Notes: generated by a model not told the origin, from the sequence alone. Shown: positions 11,221-23,918, counted from the first letter of the stretch. The stretch: DNA of 64,000 nucleotides from Kingdonia uniflora (GCA_014058105.1 JACGCM010001659.1:4216001-4280000), one strand, 5' to 3'. Program-made: numbers and translations.

Positions 11221-12800
11221 GCACCCTCAGTGAGAATTTGAGATAGATGATCCGCAACCACATTCTCAACACCTTTCTTATCTCAAATTTTGATATCAAA
11301 TTCTTGTAACAAAAGAATCCATCTGATTAACCGAGGCTTAACGTCTTTTTTAGATAGTAAATACTTTAAGGCCGCATGGTCGGTGTAAATAGTGATTTTG
11401 GATCCAACATGGTATGATCGAAATTTCTCCAATGCAAAGGCAATGGCTAATAACTCCTTCTCCGTGGTGAAGTAATTTAACTGTGCGTCATTAAGCGTGC
11501 GACTAGCATAGTAAATAACATGAGGCTTATTATCTACTATTTTCCCTAAAACTACTCCAACAGCGTAATCTGAAGCGTCACACATGAGCTTGAAGGGAAG
11601 TTCCCAATTGGGAGGTTGGATGATAGGGGCAGAAGTTAATAAAAGTTTGAGCTTCTTAAAAGCTCTTGAACATGCATCATCAAAGTTGAAATCAGTGTCC
11701 TTAGCAAGTAAATTGCACAAGGGCTGAGAAATTTTACTAAAATCTTTGATGAACCGGTGATAAAACCCAGCATGCCCCAAAAATGATCGAATGGCCTTAA
11801 CCATCTGAGGTGGAGGTAAAGAAGAAATAATGTCGATCTTGGCCTTATCGAGTTCAATCCCTTTGTTAGAGATAATATGTCCAAGAACTATCCCTTGTGT
11901 CACCATGAAGTGACACTTTTCCAAGTTTAACATCAAATTGGTTTGTGTACATCGTTTAAGCACGAGCTCTAAATGGTGTAAACATTCGTCAAAAGACGAT
12001 CCATACACAGAAAAGTCATCCATAAAGATTTCAAGAAATTTATCAACCATATCAGAAAATATGCTCATCATACAACGCTAGAATGTAGTGGGTGCATTGC
12101 ATTGCACAACCCAAATGGCATACGTCAATAAGCATATGTCTCGTAGGGACACGTGAAAGTTGTCTTCTTCTGATCTTCTAGGGCAATGGAGATCTGATTG
12201 CATCCAGAATAACCGTCAAGAAAATAGTAATATCTTTTTCTGGCTAATCATTCAAGCATTTGATCAATGAAAGGAAGTGGAAAATGATCTTTCCTCGTGA
12301 CCGTGTTTAATTTCCTGTAGTCGATACATACATGCCACCCGGTGGTCATGTGGGTGGGGATTAAGTCATTATTTTCATTCTCAACTACAATAATCCCTGA
12401 TTTCTTAGGTTCAACCTGAACGGGACTGACCCACTTACTATCCAAAATGGGGTAAATGATACCTGAGTCCAAAAGTTTGAGAACTTCCTTCTTCACCACC
12501 TCCATCATGGTGGGATTCAACCGCCATTGCATCTCGCGAGAATTTTTAGCACTTTCCTCGATATTGATACGATGCATACAAACGGCCGGGCTAATCCTCT
12601 TCAAGTCTGCTATAGACCACCCTAGGGCTGATTTGTGTCTTCCAAGAACACCCAACAATCTACTTTCCTGGTCAACATTGGGGTTAGAAGCTATGATCAC
12701 AGGTAGAGTGTTAGAATCACCTAAGAAAGCATACTTCAAAGTCTTTGGTAATGGCTTGAGGTCTAACTTGGGTGCATTAATAATGGATGGAATAGACAAA
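11221..12800 (-). pseudogene. Element B reverse transcriptase and RNase H, broken
   Basis: A 262-codon open segment (12071-11283) begins just before the catalytic box [10 protein letters not shown]. It runs through [11 protein letters not shown] into RNase H with [25 protein letters not shown] and [12 protein letters not shown]. The upstream RT half is open from 13288 to 12248 with HVCIDYRKLN and HFPLPFIDQMLE. The stretch between them, with YSGCNQISIA and MPFGLCNA, contains stops. Catalytic residues of both domains are visible. Together they would make and process the cDNA. Confidence 0.9.
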
Positions 12801-13441
12801 GTAGTAGACGGTTCCAGAGGTTCAACATGAGGTCTCCATTTGGACTTGGTCAAAATAGGTGTTGAGTCAAGTAGAGTATTAAGCTCTTCAACAATCAGAT
12901 TTTCATCGAAGTCTTCACCAAAGTTCACAAGACATGATTCTAAGGGGTCTTCAGAAAATGATTTAGGGAACGAGTTGTAAACTAGGGAGTTAACCATATT
13001 CAACTCAGCCATATCATCAGAATGAGGAACTTGAGTATTATTGTTAAAAACATTGAGCTTGATCTTCATGTCTCCCATTGATAGTTGTAAGACCCTATTA
13101 AAGCAATTAATAATGGCATGAGCAGTCGCAAGGAAAGGGCGGCCCAATACGACGGGGATCTCACAGCTAGGATTTTTTACATCTTCAGTGTCCAAAACAA
13201 CAAAATCCACAGGAAAAATGAGGGTATCAACCTTGATAAGAATATCCTCAAGGATACCACGTGGGTATTGTATTGACTTGTCAACCAATTAAAGTGTCAT
13301 TCGGGTAGGTTCGAGTTCTCCAAGTCCTAATTCTTGATAGACCGAGTAAGGTAGGACATTCACACTAGCACCTAAGTCAAGTAACGCCCTATCCACTTTG
13401 TAATCTCCAATTTTATAAGGGATGGCTGGGCTTCCAGGATC
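12801..13441 (-). pseudogene. Element B aspartic protease, broken
   Basis: On the minus strand the active site ALLDLGASVNVLP is encoded near 13350-13390. An in-frame stop after the TRMTL segment (about 13290) divides it from the 346-codon segment. That segment carries FVVLDTEDV and PVVLGRPFLATAHA at about 13110-13210. Residue pattern and order match element A. Confidence 0.85.
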
Positions 13442-15360
13442 TCAAAGCTTAGGTAGGGTTAATGTCTCAGTCAAGAAGACTTTTTTGTACACATTGATTT
13501 TCCGTTTCCTAGTGCACGCATCATTAAGGAATTTGGCATATGCAGGGATAAGCCTGATGGCATCGAGTACTGAAATATTTATATGAACTTGCTTAAATGT
13601 ATCCAATATCTCATCAAATTGAATTCCTTTATTAACCGGAAGAAGGTGTTTTTGATAAGGCACCTTTGGCTCAATATGTGCCTTTTATACGGAAATAGAT
13701 GAGGTAGGCAACTCCTTAGATTTCTTAGAAAGTTCACTCGTACTAATCTCATCCTTAATAGTAACGGGTGTTGGCTCAACCCTAGGCATTTCAACTTAGT
13801 TATCAATTTGTCTACCACTTCAAAGAGTTGTAATGGCATTAACCTGCTTTGGGATTGAGCTAGAATCAAACCCCGGTGGTCCTTTTGGATTAGATACAGG
13901 TTGGCTAGATAGGGAACCTGGTGGTCTCTCATACAATATTTTTTCCAATTATCCTATCTGAGTCTCGAGATTAGAAATAGATTGGGATGTTGAATTATGA
14001 TTCACCAAAGTCTGTTGTTAAAATTATATCATTTGTTACTGAAATTGCAACGCTTATTTTTGGCTTTCCATTGATTGTTGCATGAAGAGAGCAAGAGTAT
14101 CTTCCAAGGATGGCTTGGGTGGAACAGGTGGGAACTATTTGGATGACTGAAAGGATTGCTAAGATGCTTAAGGATAAGATTAAGAAAGGGGATTCTTAGG
14201 AAAATTATGACCTGAGGTTGGTGGCCCTTCAAAACCTGAACTGGTTTGGTTGTTCTTCCACAAAAAATTTGGGTGGTTCTGCCAAGTTGGCTTGTAAAAG
14301 TCAAAGGGCCGCTTGTAGGTATTATTCAAAGCAATCACTTACTCTTGATTATCATTTATTTCATTGAGCATGGGGCACATTTGAGTCACATGGGCTACAT
14401 CATAACAAACGGTGTAACCCTGTTGCTAAACCTTGTTCACACTACCCTTAGATTGATTCGTAGACATAGCCTCAATTTTTTGGGTAAGAGTATCTAATTA
14501 GGCTTTGATGGCCGTTCCCTCACTCACTTTATATAAGCCACCTTTCTTGGTTGTACGAATACTTCTATATGGATCAAAATACCACTGCTGAGAGTTCTCA
14601 GCCAATGTTTCAAACTCCTCATAAGCTCTATCAGGTTTAAGGTCCAAGAATTTGCTACTATGCATGGATTCTATCCTATAACGATTCTCATAAGTTATTC
14701 CACGATAGAAGATCTCGGCTAGATGTTGCTTCTCAAAACCATGATGGGGACATTGTGAAAGAAGATCTTTATATCTTTCCCATGCCTCGTAAAATGTTTT
14801 ACTATCATTTTGAACAAATTCAACAACTGCATTTCTAAGAGCGATGGTTTTTCCCATAGAAAACCATTTGGTTTTGAACTTGGTGGTGCCAATGAATCAA
14901 GCCAATGACTCGCCTTGTCTTTTAGCGAGAATGGGAATAAACAAAGGAGGACAGAATCCTCAGTAAAATGTTGTATTTAGATAGCGTACATATTTTCTTA
15001 AACTCGTAGACGTGCTTATAAGGGCTATCAGAATCAAGCCCACGAAAAGTAGGTAACATTTGGATCACACTAGGCTTGGTTTCATAATAGTTTATCGTGA
15101 CAACTGGTAGCATAATACACGAAGGCATATCACTCACCATTGGGGTCCAATAGTCCCTAAGAGATTTGGCGGCAGTCATGATTGGGGGTTCGACTTCTAG
15201 CTCGACAATAAGTTCAATTGGGTCAACTTTAGATGAATTACCCTCCTCTGAAATTGGAAAAACTCGAGATGGATTACTTTTCTCCCAAACTGTGGCTCCT
15301 AAGTCCTCTACGGTATTGACTGGGCGAGGTGGTCACCCTCTCCGCTTTGGCTGAGTTGGT
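13442..15360 (-). pseudogene. gag: Element B gag, broken
   Basis: The N-terminus begins around MTAAKSLRDYW at 15179 with SCIMLPV. The capsid-like segment (14857-14498) has YEAWERYKDLLSQCPHHG. The region of the zinc knuckle reads VCYDVAHVTQMC near 14390; the first cysteine of C-x2-C-x4-H-x4-C is missing there. A Gln-rich stretch and a LETQI heptad near 13960 follow. At least five frame breaks occur. Confidence 0.8.
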
Positions 15361-16880
15361 GGCCCGTAAATGGGCAAAGGTTCCGGTAAGCTTCTTAAAC
15401 ATTTTCCTTCAGGTGTCCAATTGATCATGCACAACTAATAATCAAAAAAATTCAGCACCCATTGCATTAAATAACCAATCAAACATAGATCCTAGCACAT
15501 CAACATTTTTTAGAAGTAATAATTAGGTCTCCCCTATATTCTTCTATGTTAAAAATGGGTACGATGGTAAAAGGCTTTGGTTCCTATAATGCCCTGTGTC
15601 ACTATACTAGTACCAGCTTAAAGTAGATGTTCAGTCCTCACGCCCGAGCGAGTCGCCTTATCGTACGTCAGCACTCGGTACGGTGACGTCGCAAACCTAC
15701 AACTAGTATTTCCCGGTGCTAGGCTGGGGCCGTATCCTATGAACCCATGTTTGTACCCCGGTCCGGTACACTTGTCCATTGGGTGATGAAATCCTGCGGG
15801 AATCTTGCTACTCTTTTTTATTAACAGTTATTTTGAAGTCTGGGACGTTCAATTTTCGTTTGATACGAATTTCTTCATATCCCTAATGGGTGGTCCTACT
15901 TGTTGGAGAGATTTTTGGGTGATGAAATCCCGCAAGTCTCTAACAGTTTTTACCTTTACTAATGTTGGAATGAAAAATAATATTAAACACAGCAATAGGT
16001 CAATCCAACCACAACAATTTTTTTATTAGAGCAGCGTGTATTTGCACAGTCCACACGACTTTATATGTTCTAGTGCCAGGGTAGAGCGGATATGTATCCC
16101 TTCTAGATGTCAAGTTTGAGAAGTACCAACCAACGGAAAGTGTTTCCCGATGAAGTTGTGGCCGCCCCTTCACTTAGGGGGCGAAAGAAGGAAGTGCCCT
16201 TTCAATTAGGAGGCATAAGAAGGATGGATTTGATGGTGCTTTAAGCTTTGTGTATTGTCTGTCTCATTTCTAACTTTGTAACTATCCTGCAAAGCAAGAG
16301 AAAAATAATTAGTGAACTTGCAATAACATTATTAATTCAATTTTTAGGTTTATTGTAGTCTATGATGTTTTGATTTTCAAATGCGCATATCGTTCAGCTC
16401 GGTTGAGAGAGACGAATAAATAATATTAATTTGGAAAGATAATTCAGAAAGAAAAAATACTCAAGGAGGAAGTTATCTAGAATTTAGCTTCCCGGACGCT
16501 CAAATTAAGTGATGAATAAACAACGGCGTCCTTAACAGAGACTACTTTTGTACTGCTTTTTTAAAACACTGTAACTCACAAAGAATAAAGCCGAAAAATA
16601 TGATCTATAGCAATTCGGAAAGGGTTTTAAATTATCTAAAACTTTTGTAGCAAACGTATTTTGCAATTGTGAAGTATAGATGATCAAAAATGGTAAAATA
16701 TTCAGGGACAGACTTAAAAGCTACTATAGCGCCAAAAACTCGAAACAATTTTACTCTTCTTTTAAGAACTAAACTAGAGAAACGATGATAATAGAAACAC
16801 TATATGCTATTACCGGTCACTATAATACAACTTACTAAAAAAAAAAAAAAACATAAAATAAGAAAAAATCGGTTTAAAAT
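15361..16880 (-). other. Element B leader
   Basis: This untranslated region aligns with D1 (about 41400-42430) and D2 (about 51500-52920). A GC-richer block around 15620-15790 contains CGCCCGAGCGAGTC and GCTAGGCTGGGGCCGTATCC. I see no gene. Conservation across three copies suggests a functional leader, for example packaging, but that is inference. Confidence 0.65.
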
Positions 16881-16980
16881 GTACTTAACGGTACACCGTG
16901 CACTTGCGGGTCTTTTAAGATGTCGGTTTATAATCGATCAAGTTTTAGGCGCCGTTGCCGGGGACTAAAGTGCGTTTTAC
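16881..16980. other. 100-bp micro-inversion across the LTR/primer-site junction of element B
   Basis: The segment from GTACTTAACGG to GTGCGTTTTAC reads in the opposite orientation to its flanks. Its reverse complement restores the order seen in D1 and D2: primer site, TGATCGATTATAAACCGAC, GACCCGCAAG, then AAGGGTAAGCGG. The primer site AGGCGCCGTTGCCGGGGA therefore lies on the plus strand at 16947-16964, although the element is on the minus strand. Confidence 0.9.
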
Positions 16981-18036
16981 AAGGGTAAGCGGGGTCCTAT
17001 CCCTAGAGACTTGTGGTGCGAATTATACTTCGAGCTACTAGTTTTATCCAATAACAACAAGTTTGTGTAGGTTTTGAAATAAAAAGAAAAAAGGAAACAA
17101 ATTACAAGATAAATTGGAGTAAAAAACCAAGGCATCGATTCCACTCTACCCTTTGTAATTGTTAGATAGCATAAATAATTAAAGTAAATTACGAGTTCCC
17201 GTATCCCATATCCTTGGTCGGGCATATGCAATACATCAAAAGATACAAGAGATTTAGTAATTGGGAACTACCCATAAACCAACTTATTCAACCATGGTTT
17301 GGGTTATAAGTATGAATTATGTTATCTTCTCCATGTTCCTAACCTATCTTGTTATAGCCTAACAAGATGGTTACATAGATTCATTATTCCTCCTAATCCT
17401 AGCTATGGTCAAGCATAGGATGAAAGAATACGAATATGCAAAATTACGGAATAAAGAGAAAGTTATTACTTTAACTAAGCTACACAATCTACACTAAGGC
17501 TACATTGGGTGGAGCTTCCTCTAGCCTTGGCTAAGAAAATTAGCTACTCGTCCCTTTGATCATTGCCATACTGCTATTACTACGATAAAATTAAAAGATA
17601 AGAACAAGAGAAAGAATAACTATTATTGCTATGAACTTTGATTTACACTCTCCAAGATCATCCCTTATGGGTGGGATTCCCCTCCTATTTATAGAGTATA
17701 GGAAGGGTTTCTAAATATCACCATTAATATAAAATCTCTTAAGCAATGCCTAAAATCATGCATATATATTATAACTCATGAGAATAATATCTATATCTAA
17801 TTCTCTTCAATGGGCTTTCATGCATGGGCCTTTGGTTGACAACTTCAAATGAGAATTATTGTTGGAGTGCATCACCCTTGTTTTTTGTTAAAGACCAGAA
17901 AAATGTACGACTTGTTTATCATGTGACCGATTTCTGTAAATATAAACAAAAGTAATATTAGTGTCACATTTATTTAATAAATGACTAGGTAGATATAAAT
18001 TTAGGAGTTGTATACGTAAATATTGCGTGTCTATCA
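16881..18036 (-). repeat. Element B 5' LTR (first 60 bp inverted)
   Basis: It aligns with the LTRs of D1 and D2 from AAGGGTAAGCGGGGTC (about 16981) to GTGTCTATCA (18036). The LTR-terminal 60 bases lie inverted at 16881-16940. Excluding the inverted non-LTR bases it is about 1116 bp. A TATA box, TATAAATA on the minus strand, lies at 17686-17693. The flanking sequence beyond 18036 belongs to element C. Confidence 0.9.
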
Positions 18037-18040
18037 TGTA

Positions 18041-18310
18041 TAGTACATCTTTGCCAGATCGAATTGATTAACTCAATAAGCGACCCTCGAAGAGCGTGTA
18101 TATTTGAATAGCTATGTAGTAGGTCTCAGTTATTGGTAGAATTGAGCGTATAAATAAGCGACTGTAATGAGACGTATTGAATATGGCATAGTTGTATAGT
18201 GTATCTCTGCCAGATCGAATTGATTGACTCAATAAGAGACCCTCGGAGAGCGTGTATATTTGAATAGCTATGTTTTAGTAATTTTCCGGTATAGGCAGAG
18301 ATAGGTAGAA
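18041..18310 (-). repeat. Element C 3' region tandem repeat, period about 156 bp
   Basis: The block TTGCCAGATCGAATTGATTA, running on to ATATTTGAATAGCTATG, begins near 18051 and recurs 156 bases later. A partial unit lies between. The reverse complement resembles the 3' repeats of element E (62780-63340). B cuts the array at its left edge, so the original copy number is unknown. Confidence 0.8.
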
Positions 18311-18424
18311 ATGCTTGAACTGCGTAAACTTGCAAGATGATGATGAAAAAGTACTTTATTGCATATTATCGGATATTACAGTATGTTTATCTTCGATACA
18401 GCTTCAATCGACGGGTATTCCACG

Positions 18425-19500
18425 GATTAGCTACAGGTACACCTTTATATGTGCTGAGATCGTAGGATCCTAAACCACTTATGCCTGTTACGATTAACGG
18501 ACCTTCCTAATTGTCTGCTAGCTTTTCAGCATTAGGTGTTTTGCGGTGTTGTTGGATTTTTCTGAGAATGAGGTCTTTGACTTTGAATTCTCGGTGTCGA
18601 ACACGCATATTATAGGATCGGGACAACGCAATCTGATATCTTCTAAGATTAACAAGGGCTATGTCACGTATTTCTTCAATCAAATTCAGATTGCAAGCGA
18701 TCTGAAATTCATTTTCTTCATCTGTCATCTCGCGATCGGGTATTGGATGATGATATTCAGTGGGAATGATGGTTTCAGTCTCGTAGGCCAATAAAAATAG
18801 AGTACAGCCTACTGCTGTTCTGGGAGTTGTTTAGCAGGCCCAAAGTACATGTAGTAACTCGTTCACCCAGTTTCCTTTTTTGTCGTCTAAACGCTTTTTG
18901 ATGCCATCCACAATAATTCGGTTAGTAATCTCAGCTTGTCCGTTTCTCTGTGGATAATAAAGATTGGATGGGGAATGAATTATGTTGTGTTCATTGAGGA
19001 ATGCAACGATTTTGGAGCCAATGAACTGTGGTCCATTATCAATTCTGATGATGTGTGGTCTGCCGAATCAGATAATAATGTTCTCCCAGATAAATCTGAT
19101 AACTTCGTCTTCTCAGGTTTGACACAGCGGGACTGCTTCTACCCATTTAGTGAAGTAATCTGTAGCGACCAACAAGTGATTTCATTTTCCTGGTGCTGTA
19201 GGAAACTCTCCTACGAGATCGAGAGCCCATCGTCTAAATGGCCAAGTGACTTGGCTCGAGTATAGTTCAAGTATTGGAGCTCATATTTTAGGTCCATGCC
19301 GCTGACAAGCGTCGCAATTATGAGCATATTCGATTACTTGTGCTTTCATCTTAGGCCAAAATATTCCTTGAGTTAAAGCTCTGTTTGCAAGAGATCGCTC
19401 TGCTGTATGGGATCTGCACGTGCCTTCGTGTAGATTGTACAAGAATTGATGTGCTTCTTTGCCAGATAGACAAAGGAGGTATAGACCAGTGATCGAAATT
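18425..19500 (-). pseudogene. Element C integrase, broken
   Basis: On the minus strand the zinc finger ends CDACQRH near 19310. The catalytic core has D in WALDLVGEF, D in RIDNGPQF and E in NGQAEITN, so all three metal-binding residues remain. The C-terminal part is open as 94 codons (18791-18507) and ends with NPWNTRRLKLY. Several stops interrupt the frame, including within the PGK, LCQT and LWAC segments. It parallels element E, where two of these catalytic residues are lost. Confidence 0.88.
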
Positions 19501-20215
19501 TTGTATAGGAGATTGTCCTAAACAGTGTATCGTCGAGCATTGTTAATTAATCTCTGCCGCTCTACAGGATCCTCAGGAAGTGGATCATCGAATTTATTAT
19601 GAGGTCCGATGTATGTAATGAAAGGTTGTCTCCAATCATCTTGGACCACCTCGCTGTCCCCAGTATTAATGGTGTTGGACACGATGGTGTTAATACTGGG
19701 GCTGGAAATGATGTCTATTTTTAAGTAACGAGCTTCTGATAAAAGAACACCAGCAAGGTAGGCGAGTGCATCTGCATGTCTATTTTCCCCCCTTGGAAAA
19801 TGCTCCAAAGAAATTGTCTGAAATTTACTCATTTGTTCGACCACTGCAGCAGCATAGTCGACCATTCTCCCATTTGTTTGATATACGCCTGTGTAATGGT
19901 TGACGATTAGTAACGAATCTGTGTAGACAAAGAGCTCTACTGCACCCAGTGTGAGTGCCATGTCCAAGCCATGAATTAATGTCTCATATTATGCCTCATT
20001 ATTGGATGCTTCAAAATTGAGGCGAATGGATTTTTCAAGCCTATCATTGGAAGGAGTAATAAGGAAAATCCCAATTCCTGATCCGGCTGGTCCGACGAAG
20101 TCATCGGTCAAAAGTCGCCAACCTTTCTTTATTACCCAATCTGATTTATCTTATGGCTGGTCCGTGAGCGATTCATCTTTTTGACCAATATAATCTTCTT
20201 CCCAATCAGGATCCT
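19501..20215 (-). pseudogene. Element C second RNase H (Tat-type additional RNase H)
   Basis: The minus-strand sequence shows GPAGSGIGIFLITPSNDR, then NFEASNNEA, then VYTDSLLIVNHYTGVYQT and ENRHADALAYLAG. This is the acidic pattern of the archaeal-type RNase H that Tat-lineage elements carry after the normal RNase H. It is open for 149 codons (19967-19518) with a stop in the NNEA segment near 19992. A linker to integrase follows. Confidence 0.85.
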
Positions 20216-20638
20216 CTACTGGAAAGTCTGCTAGAAAATCTGTAACGGCTTGACCTTTTTGGAATGACATGGTTTGAAATGTATATCGTGCTTCCCGAGG
20301 ATTACTGACCATTGTTGGATACGTCGAGATTTTTCGCGCTTGGATAAGATTTCGCGGAGTGGAAAGTTCGTCAAAAAATGAATAGTACGAGCTTGGAAGT
20401 ACTGTTTTAATTTATTGGATGTATAGACGAGAGTGAGAAGAAGCTTCTCGATTTTGGTATATCTCATTTCAGAGAGAGTCAGGGTTTTGCTGATAAAATA
20501 GACTGGTTTCTCAGTCCTTTCTTCGAGTCAGAGAAGAACGGAGCTGAGAGATGTATCCGTGATAACTAGGTATACTGTAAGATCTTCTCTATCTGCTGGT
20601 GTGCTCATAACTGGTGGTTTGCCCAAATAACGTTTGAG
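20216..20638 (-). pseudogene. Element C first RNase H, broken
   Basis: The standard gypsy RNase H follows the RT connection. It shows the MRYTKIEKLLLTLVYTSNKL segment and HFLTNFPLREIL at 20467-20300. Stops and a frame change lie upstream near 20520. It would act with RT on the RNA/DNA hybrid. Confidence 0.75.
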
Positions 20639-21720
20639 TTAAAGGAAAGCCGCTTCGCATTGGTATGTCCATTCGATCTTAGGATCTTTCTTTGATTTTC
20701 CTCGCGATGTACCACATTTTAGCAGATCGAATAAAGGTCGACATCTGTCTGAAGACTTGGATACAAATCTGTTTAGTGCCGCAATCTTCCCGGCTAGCTT
20801 CTGAACGTCCTTCTTTGTCTTTGGTGAAGGCATAGCTAAGAGAGCTCGTATGCTTGACGGATTGGCTTCAATCCCTATTTTGCTAATTAGATGGCCCAAA
20901 AATTTTCTGGATTGAATGCCGAACTGGCACTTATCGAGATTTAAGCGCATCTTATAAAATCGCAAAATCTCAAAAGTTGCTCGCAAATCTGTAAGATGGT
21001 CCTCTCTCTTGAGACTTTTACAGAGTATATCATTAATGTAGACCTCTATTGTTTTACCGAGATGGTCTTTGAACATCTGTGCCATCAATCTTTGATAGGT
21101 AGCGCCGTCGTTTTTTAGGCCAAAAGGTATGACTTTATAGCAATATAGACCTTGTTCAGTGATGAACACAGTCTTGTCTTGATCTTCAGGAAGAAGTGGT
21201 ATCTGATTATATCGTGATGCAACATCCATCATTGAGAAGAGTTCGTGCCTTACCGTAGAATCGAGCAGATGATTGATGATCGGAAGTGGAAAACTATTTT
21301 TCGTGGTGTGTCGGTTGAGATCCGTGAAATCAACATTGATTCTGATTTTTCCATTCTTCTTTGGGACTGCGACAATGTTCGAGATCCAGTCTGGGTAAAT
21401 AGCTTTACGAATAAAACTGACCTTGATCAATTTGTCGATCTCTTTATTTACTTCGTCTCGTAGTTTTGGTGTAAGAGTTTGTTGCTTTTGTTTGATCAGT
21501 TCTGCTTTATCTTCAACCCTTGCTTGTGGCAAGCCATAGTGGGATCGATCCTTGACATTTCATGAAATGTCCATGCAAAGAGGTCACTGTTATCTGTAAG
21601 GAATTGTATGAGATTTAAGCGCTCCTCTGTGCTCAAGAGAGTCCCAATGTGAGTTCCTCTTTGCGTGCCACTGATTTTGGCGTACTCTGTTGGCTCGACT
21701 GTTGGCAACTGAGGTTCTAC
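20639..21720 (-). pseudogene. Element C reverse transcriptase with damaged catalytic box
   Basis: A 297-codon segment is open (21532-20639). It has NFLTDNSDLFAW-type N-terminal context, YPDWISNIVAVPKKNGKIR, FPLPIINHLLD, MMDVASRYNQIPL and IPFGLKNDGATYQRLM. The catalytic box reads VYINDILCKS where its relative E reads VYIDDMLCKS. The first of the two essential aspartates is therefore Asn, which should abolish polymerase activity even though the frame is largely open. Confidence 0.9.
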
Positions 21721-21774
21721 TAGAATTGCTATACAGGAGTTATTGTAGCTGGCTTAGCTTAAATAGAAATAGTG

Positions 21775-22455
21775 TTATCGCAAGCTCGAGCCAATTTTCT
21801 GGTTTTCTTTGATTTCGTTGATCCCTCCTTTCCAGTCGAATCGTAACGCCTGATGATATGTGGAGGGAATAACTTTCATGTTATACAACCATGGTCGCCC
21901 CATGATGCCCAAGTAACGAGATTTGGCCTTGATGACGTAAAAGACTACATCAAGTGTGACTGGTCTAGCTGTGATGGGAAGTATGATTTTCCCCACACGT
22001 TCTTCCATAGAGCCGTTGAATCCAGAGACATTGATATCACTTGGTTCGACCTTGTTTGCTAAGCCCACTTGGTCGATCATGCTCTGGAAAATTAGTTCGA
22101 TGCTACTGCCGGTATCTACCATCATCATATGTAGAACTATGTTCTTCATTTTTAACATGATTACGAGTGCATCCTGGTACGGAAAGTTGACGTGACGAAC
22201 GTCACAGTCTTCAAAAGAAATCCCAGCTCGCCGATTGTTGAATTCTGGCAACAAGCAAGCTTCTTTATCCATCATTGTCAGATCATGGTATTGTCCGACG
22301 CGCCTACGCTTGGATCTGTTTAAGTTGTTGATTGTTTGAGTCTCGATGAAGTATAAGTGTTTTTCTTCATTTGTTTCATCAACTTGGACGATCTTGGCGT
22401 CAATCTTGTAGTTTCCATCCTTATAACTTTTGATGTCAACGATATACTCAAGCAT
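21775..22455 (-). pseudogene. Element C aspartic protease region
   Basis: This 226-codon open segment has the active site MMMVDTGSSIELIF near 22120 (minus strand), then GFNGSMEERVGKIILPI and YLGIMGRPWLYNMK. A DTGSS motif with LGIMGRPWL is typical for the Tat lineage and differs from the DLGAS of A and B. It is joined to gag upstream through a broken stretch at 22456-22680. Confidence 0.88.
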
Positions 22456-22619
22456 TCGACCCAGTGCAAATATACTATGGAGAAGAAATATCAGTACGAA
22501 GCACCGCTTTGCGTCATAATGTTAAATCTGGTGGTGAATGCAGTATGGCTTTTCTGGTATGGGCGGAAGAGTATTGGTATTTCTGAAGAATTCATCTTTT
22601 TGTATCAGCGGGTATAAGT

Positions 22620-23864
22620 CCGCAAGAGTAGTTATTGATTGTGGTATGCACGGAATTGTCTTCCTTGATTGTCATTGGACTTGAATCACTTTTTATCACC
22701 CCCATAGTCTTTATTGCTGTTATGAGCTCGTTCATCGGGTTGGCCTTTGGTTGGCAGGGTAATGTGTTGAGGTATTGGCTTCTTAGTTGTCAGTCGCTCA
22801 AGGTCGATAAAGCTATTAACCTTCTCAATCATATCCTCCAACGTTAGTGACTTGTTGAGAACCAGGTGCTCCTTGACTCGTCCATCTACGGGCAGTGCAT
22901 TGGTGAAAGCGGAGATTGTGATCTTCTTGTCGAGGTTGTCAATTTTTTGAGCTAGTCCAAAAAATTTCCTGGTAAACATCTCCAATTTTTCATCAGGTGC
23001 CTGCTTGAGGCTGAGTAAAGAGTAAAGACTCTCTTCCTTGTCTTTATTTTGCGAATAGTTCTTGACAAACAGTGCAGAGTTGTTCGAAAGTGAAGATAGA
23101 TCCTTCACTGAGTGTATGAAACCATCGTAGAGGTTCGCCTTTCAAACTAGTCGGGAAGAGACGGCAGAGGATGTGATTGGATGTCGAATATAGCCCCAAA
23201 GAATCCTAAAATTCTTGGACGTGCTCCACAGGATCTCCTCCCTTGTATTTCTGAATCTTCGAAGTATTAAAACTGGTGGGTACTTCCTCGTCTAGCAATT
23301 TTTGTGCGAGCTGGGTCTTCTGTAATGTAGTATAGTTGTTTCTTTCAGTGAGTATTTGAGCATCTAACAGCTCCTGGATGTGTTTGCCCACCTGTTCCGG
23401 AGTGAGATGTTGTCGAGATGTGACAGCTCGTTTTGTTGCTCGTCCTCCTGGTGGATTGTGCTTCCCTGTTGCTTTGCCCATGCGATCATAGACCGAAATT
23501 CAAGTTTTTTCTCTGTTTTGTTCCTCTTGTAGTTGCAGATCGATTATTGATCCGGTGGGTAATTGTGAATTGACGTGAGCTGGAGGTGAGACCAGTTCTT
23601 GCTGAATTTGGGGAAGTGCTAGATTTCGGCCTCGATGTCCCAGGTGATCATGGACTAATATCCACGAGGTTGTAGGCAGAGCGTTCTGCTGTCTCGAATT
23701 TGCTGTTATTTGAGCTTGAAGTACTCTGATTGTGTCCTGCATGCTGTGAGCTATTTCTTTAGTTCTATTTGTCATTCGGTTTCTGCTTGCACAGTTGTTT
23801 GCAAATCTGTCACTCCTTCAGCAGTGTCAGACAGGACGTGGTGTGATTTTTCTTGATTTGCCAT
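22620..23864 (-). pseudogene. gag: Element C gag, broken
   Basis: The start MANQEKSHHVLSD at 23864 matches the gag start of element E. Readable parts are 23775-23500, 23481-23206 (HLTPEQVGKHIQELLDAQ, then YKGGDPVEHVQEF) and 23108-22686 (LEMFTRKFFGLAQKIDNLDK). The gag capsid signature FHTLSEGSIFTFEQL lies near 23120. Early stops follow the TVQAETE segment, and there is a frameshift near 23110. Confidence 0.82.
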
Positions 23865-23918
23865 CTTTCAAAAATGAATGCGGAAAAACTGGATCGGACG
23901 CTGAGTGTATACTTCGTT

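Larger units (their letters stand above)
9714..18036 (-). mobile_element. Element B: Athila-like Ty3/gypsy retrotransposon, interrupted by A
   Basis: Read on the minus strand from 18036 leftwards it has a 5' LTR, a primer site caught in a 100-bp inversion, a leader, gag, protease, RT, RNase H and integrase. It is cut at 9714 by element A, and its 3' LTR must lie beyond A outside the window. Its LTR and leader are homologous to those of D1 and D2, so it is the pol-bearing relative of that family. Many stops and frameshifts show it is dead. It inserted into element C, whose 3' region resumes at 18037. Confidence 0.93.

Noticed and set aside
16940..16970. A plus-strand Athila element starting here, suggested by the plus-strand tRNA-Asp primer site
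   Set aside because: No plus-strand gag or pol follows. The flanks are the minus-strand leader and LTR of element B, and reversing only the 100-bp block restores co-linearity with D1 and D2.
16881..18036. Solo LTR belonging to the D family
   Set aside because: The adjoining leader and gag-pol on its left are co-linear with it, so it is the 5' LTR of element B.
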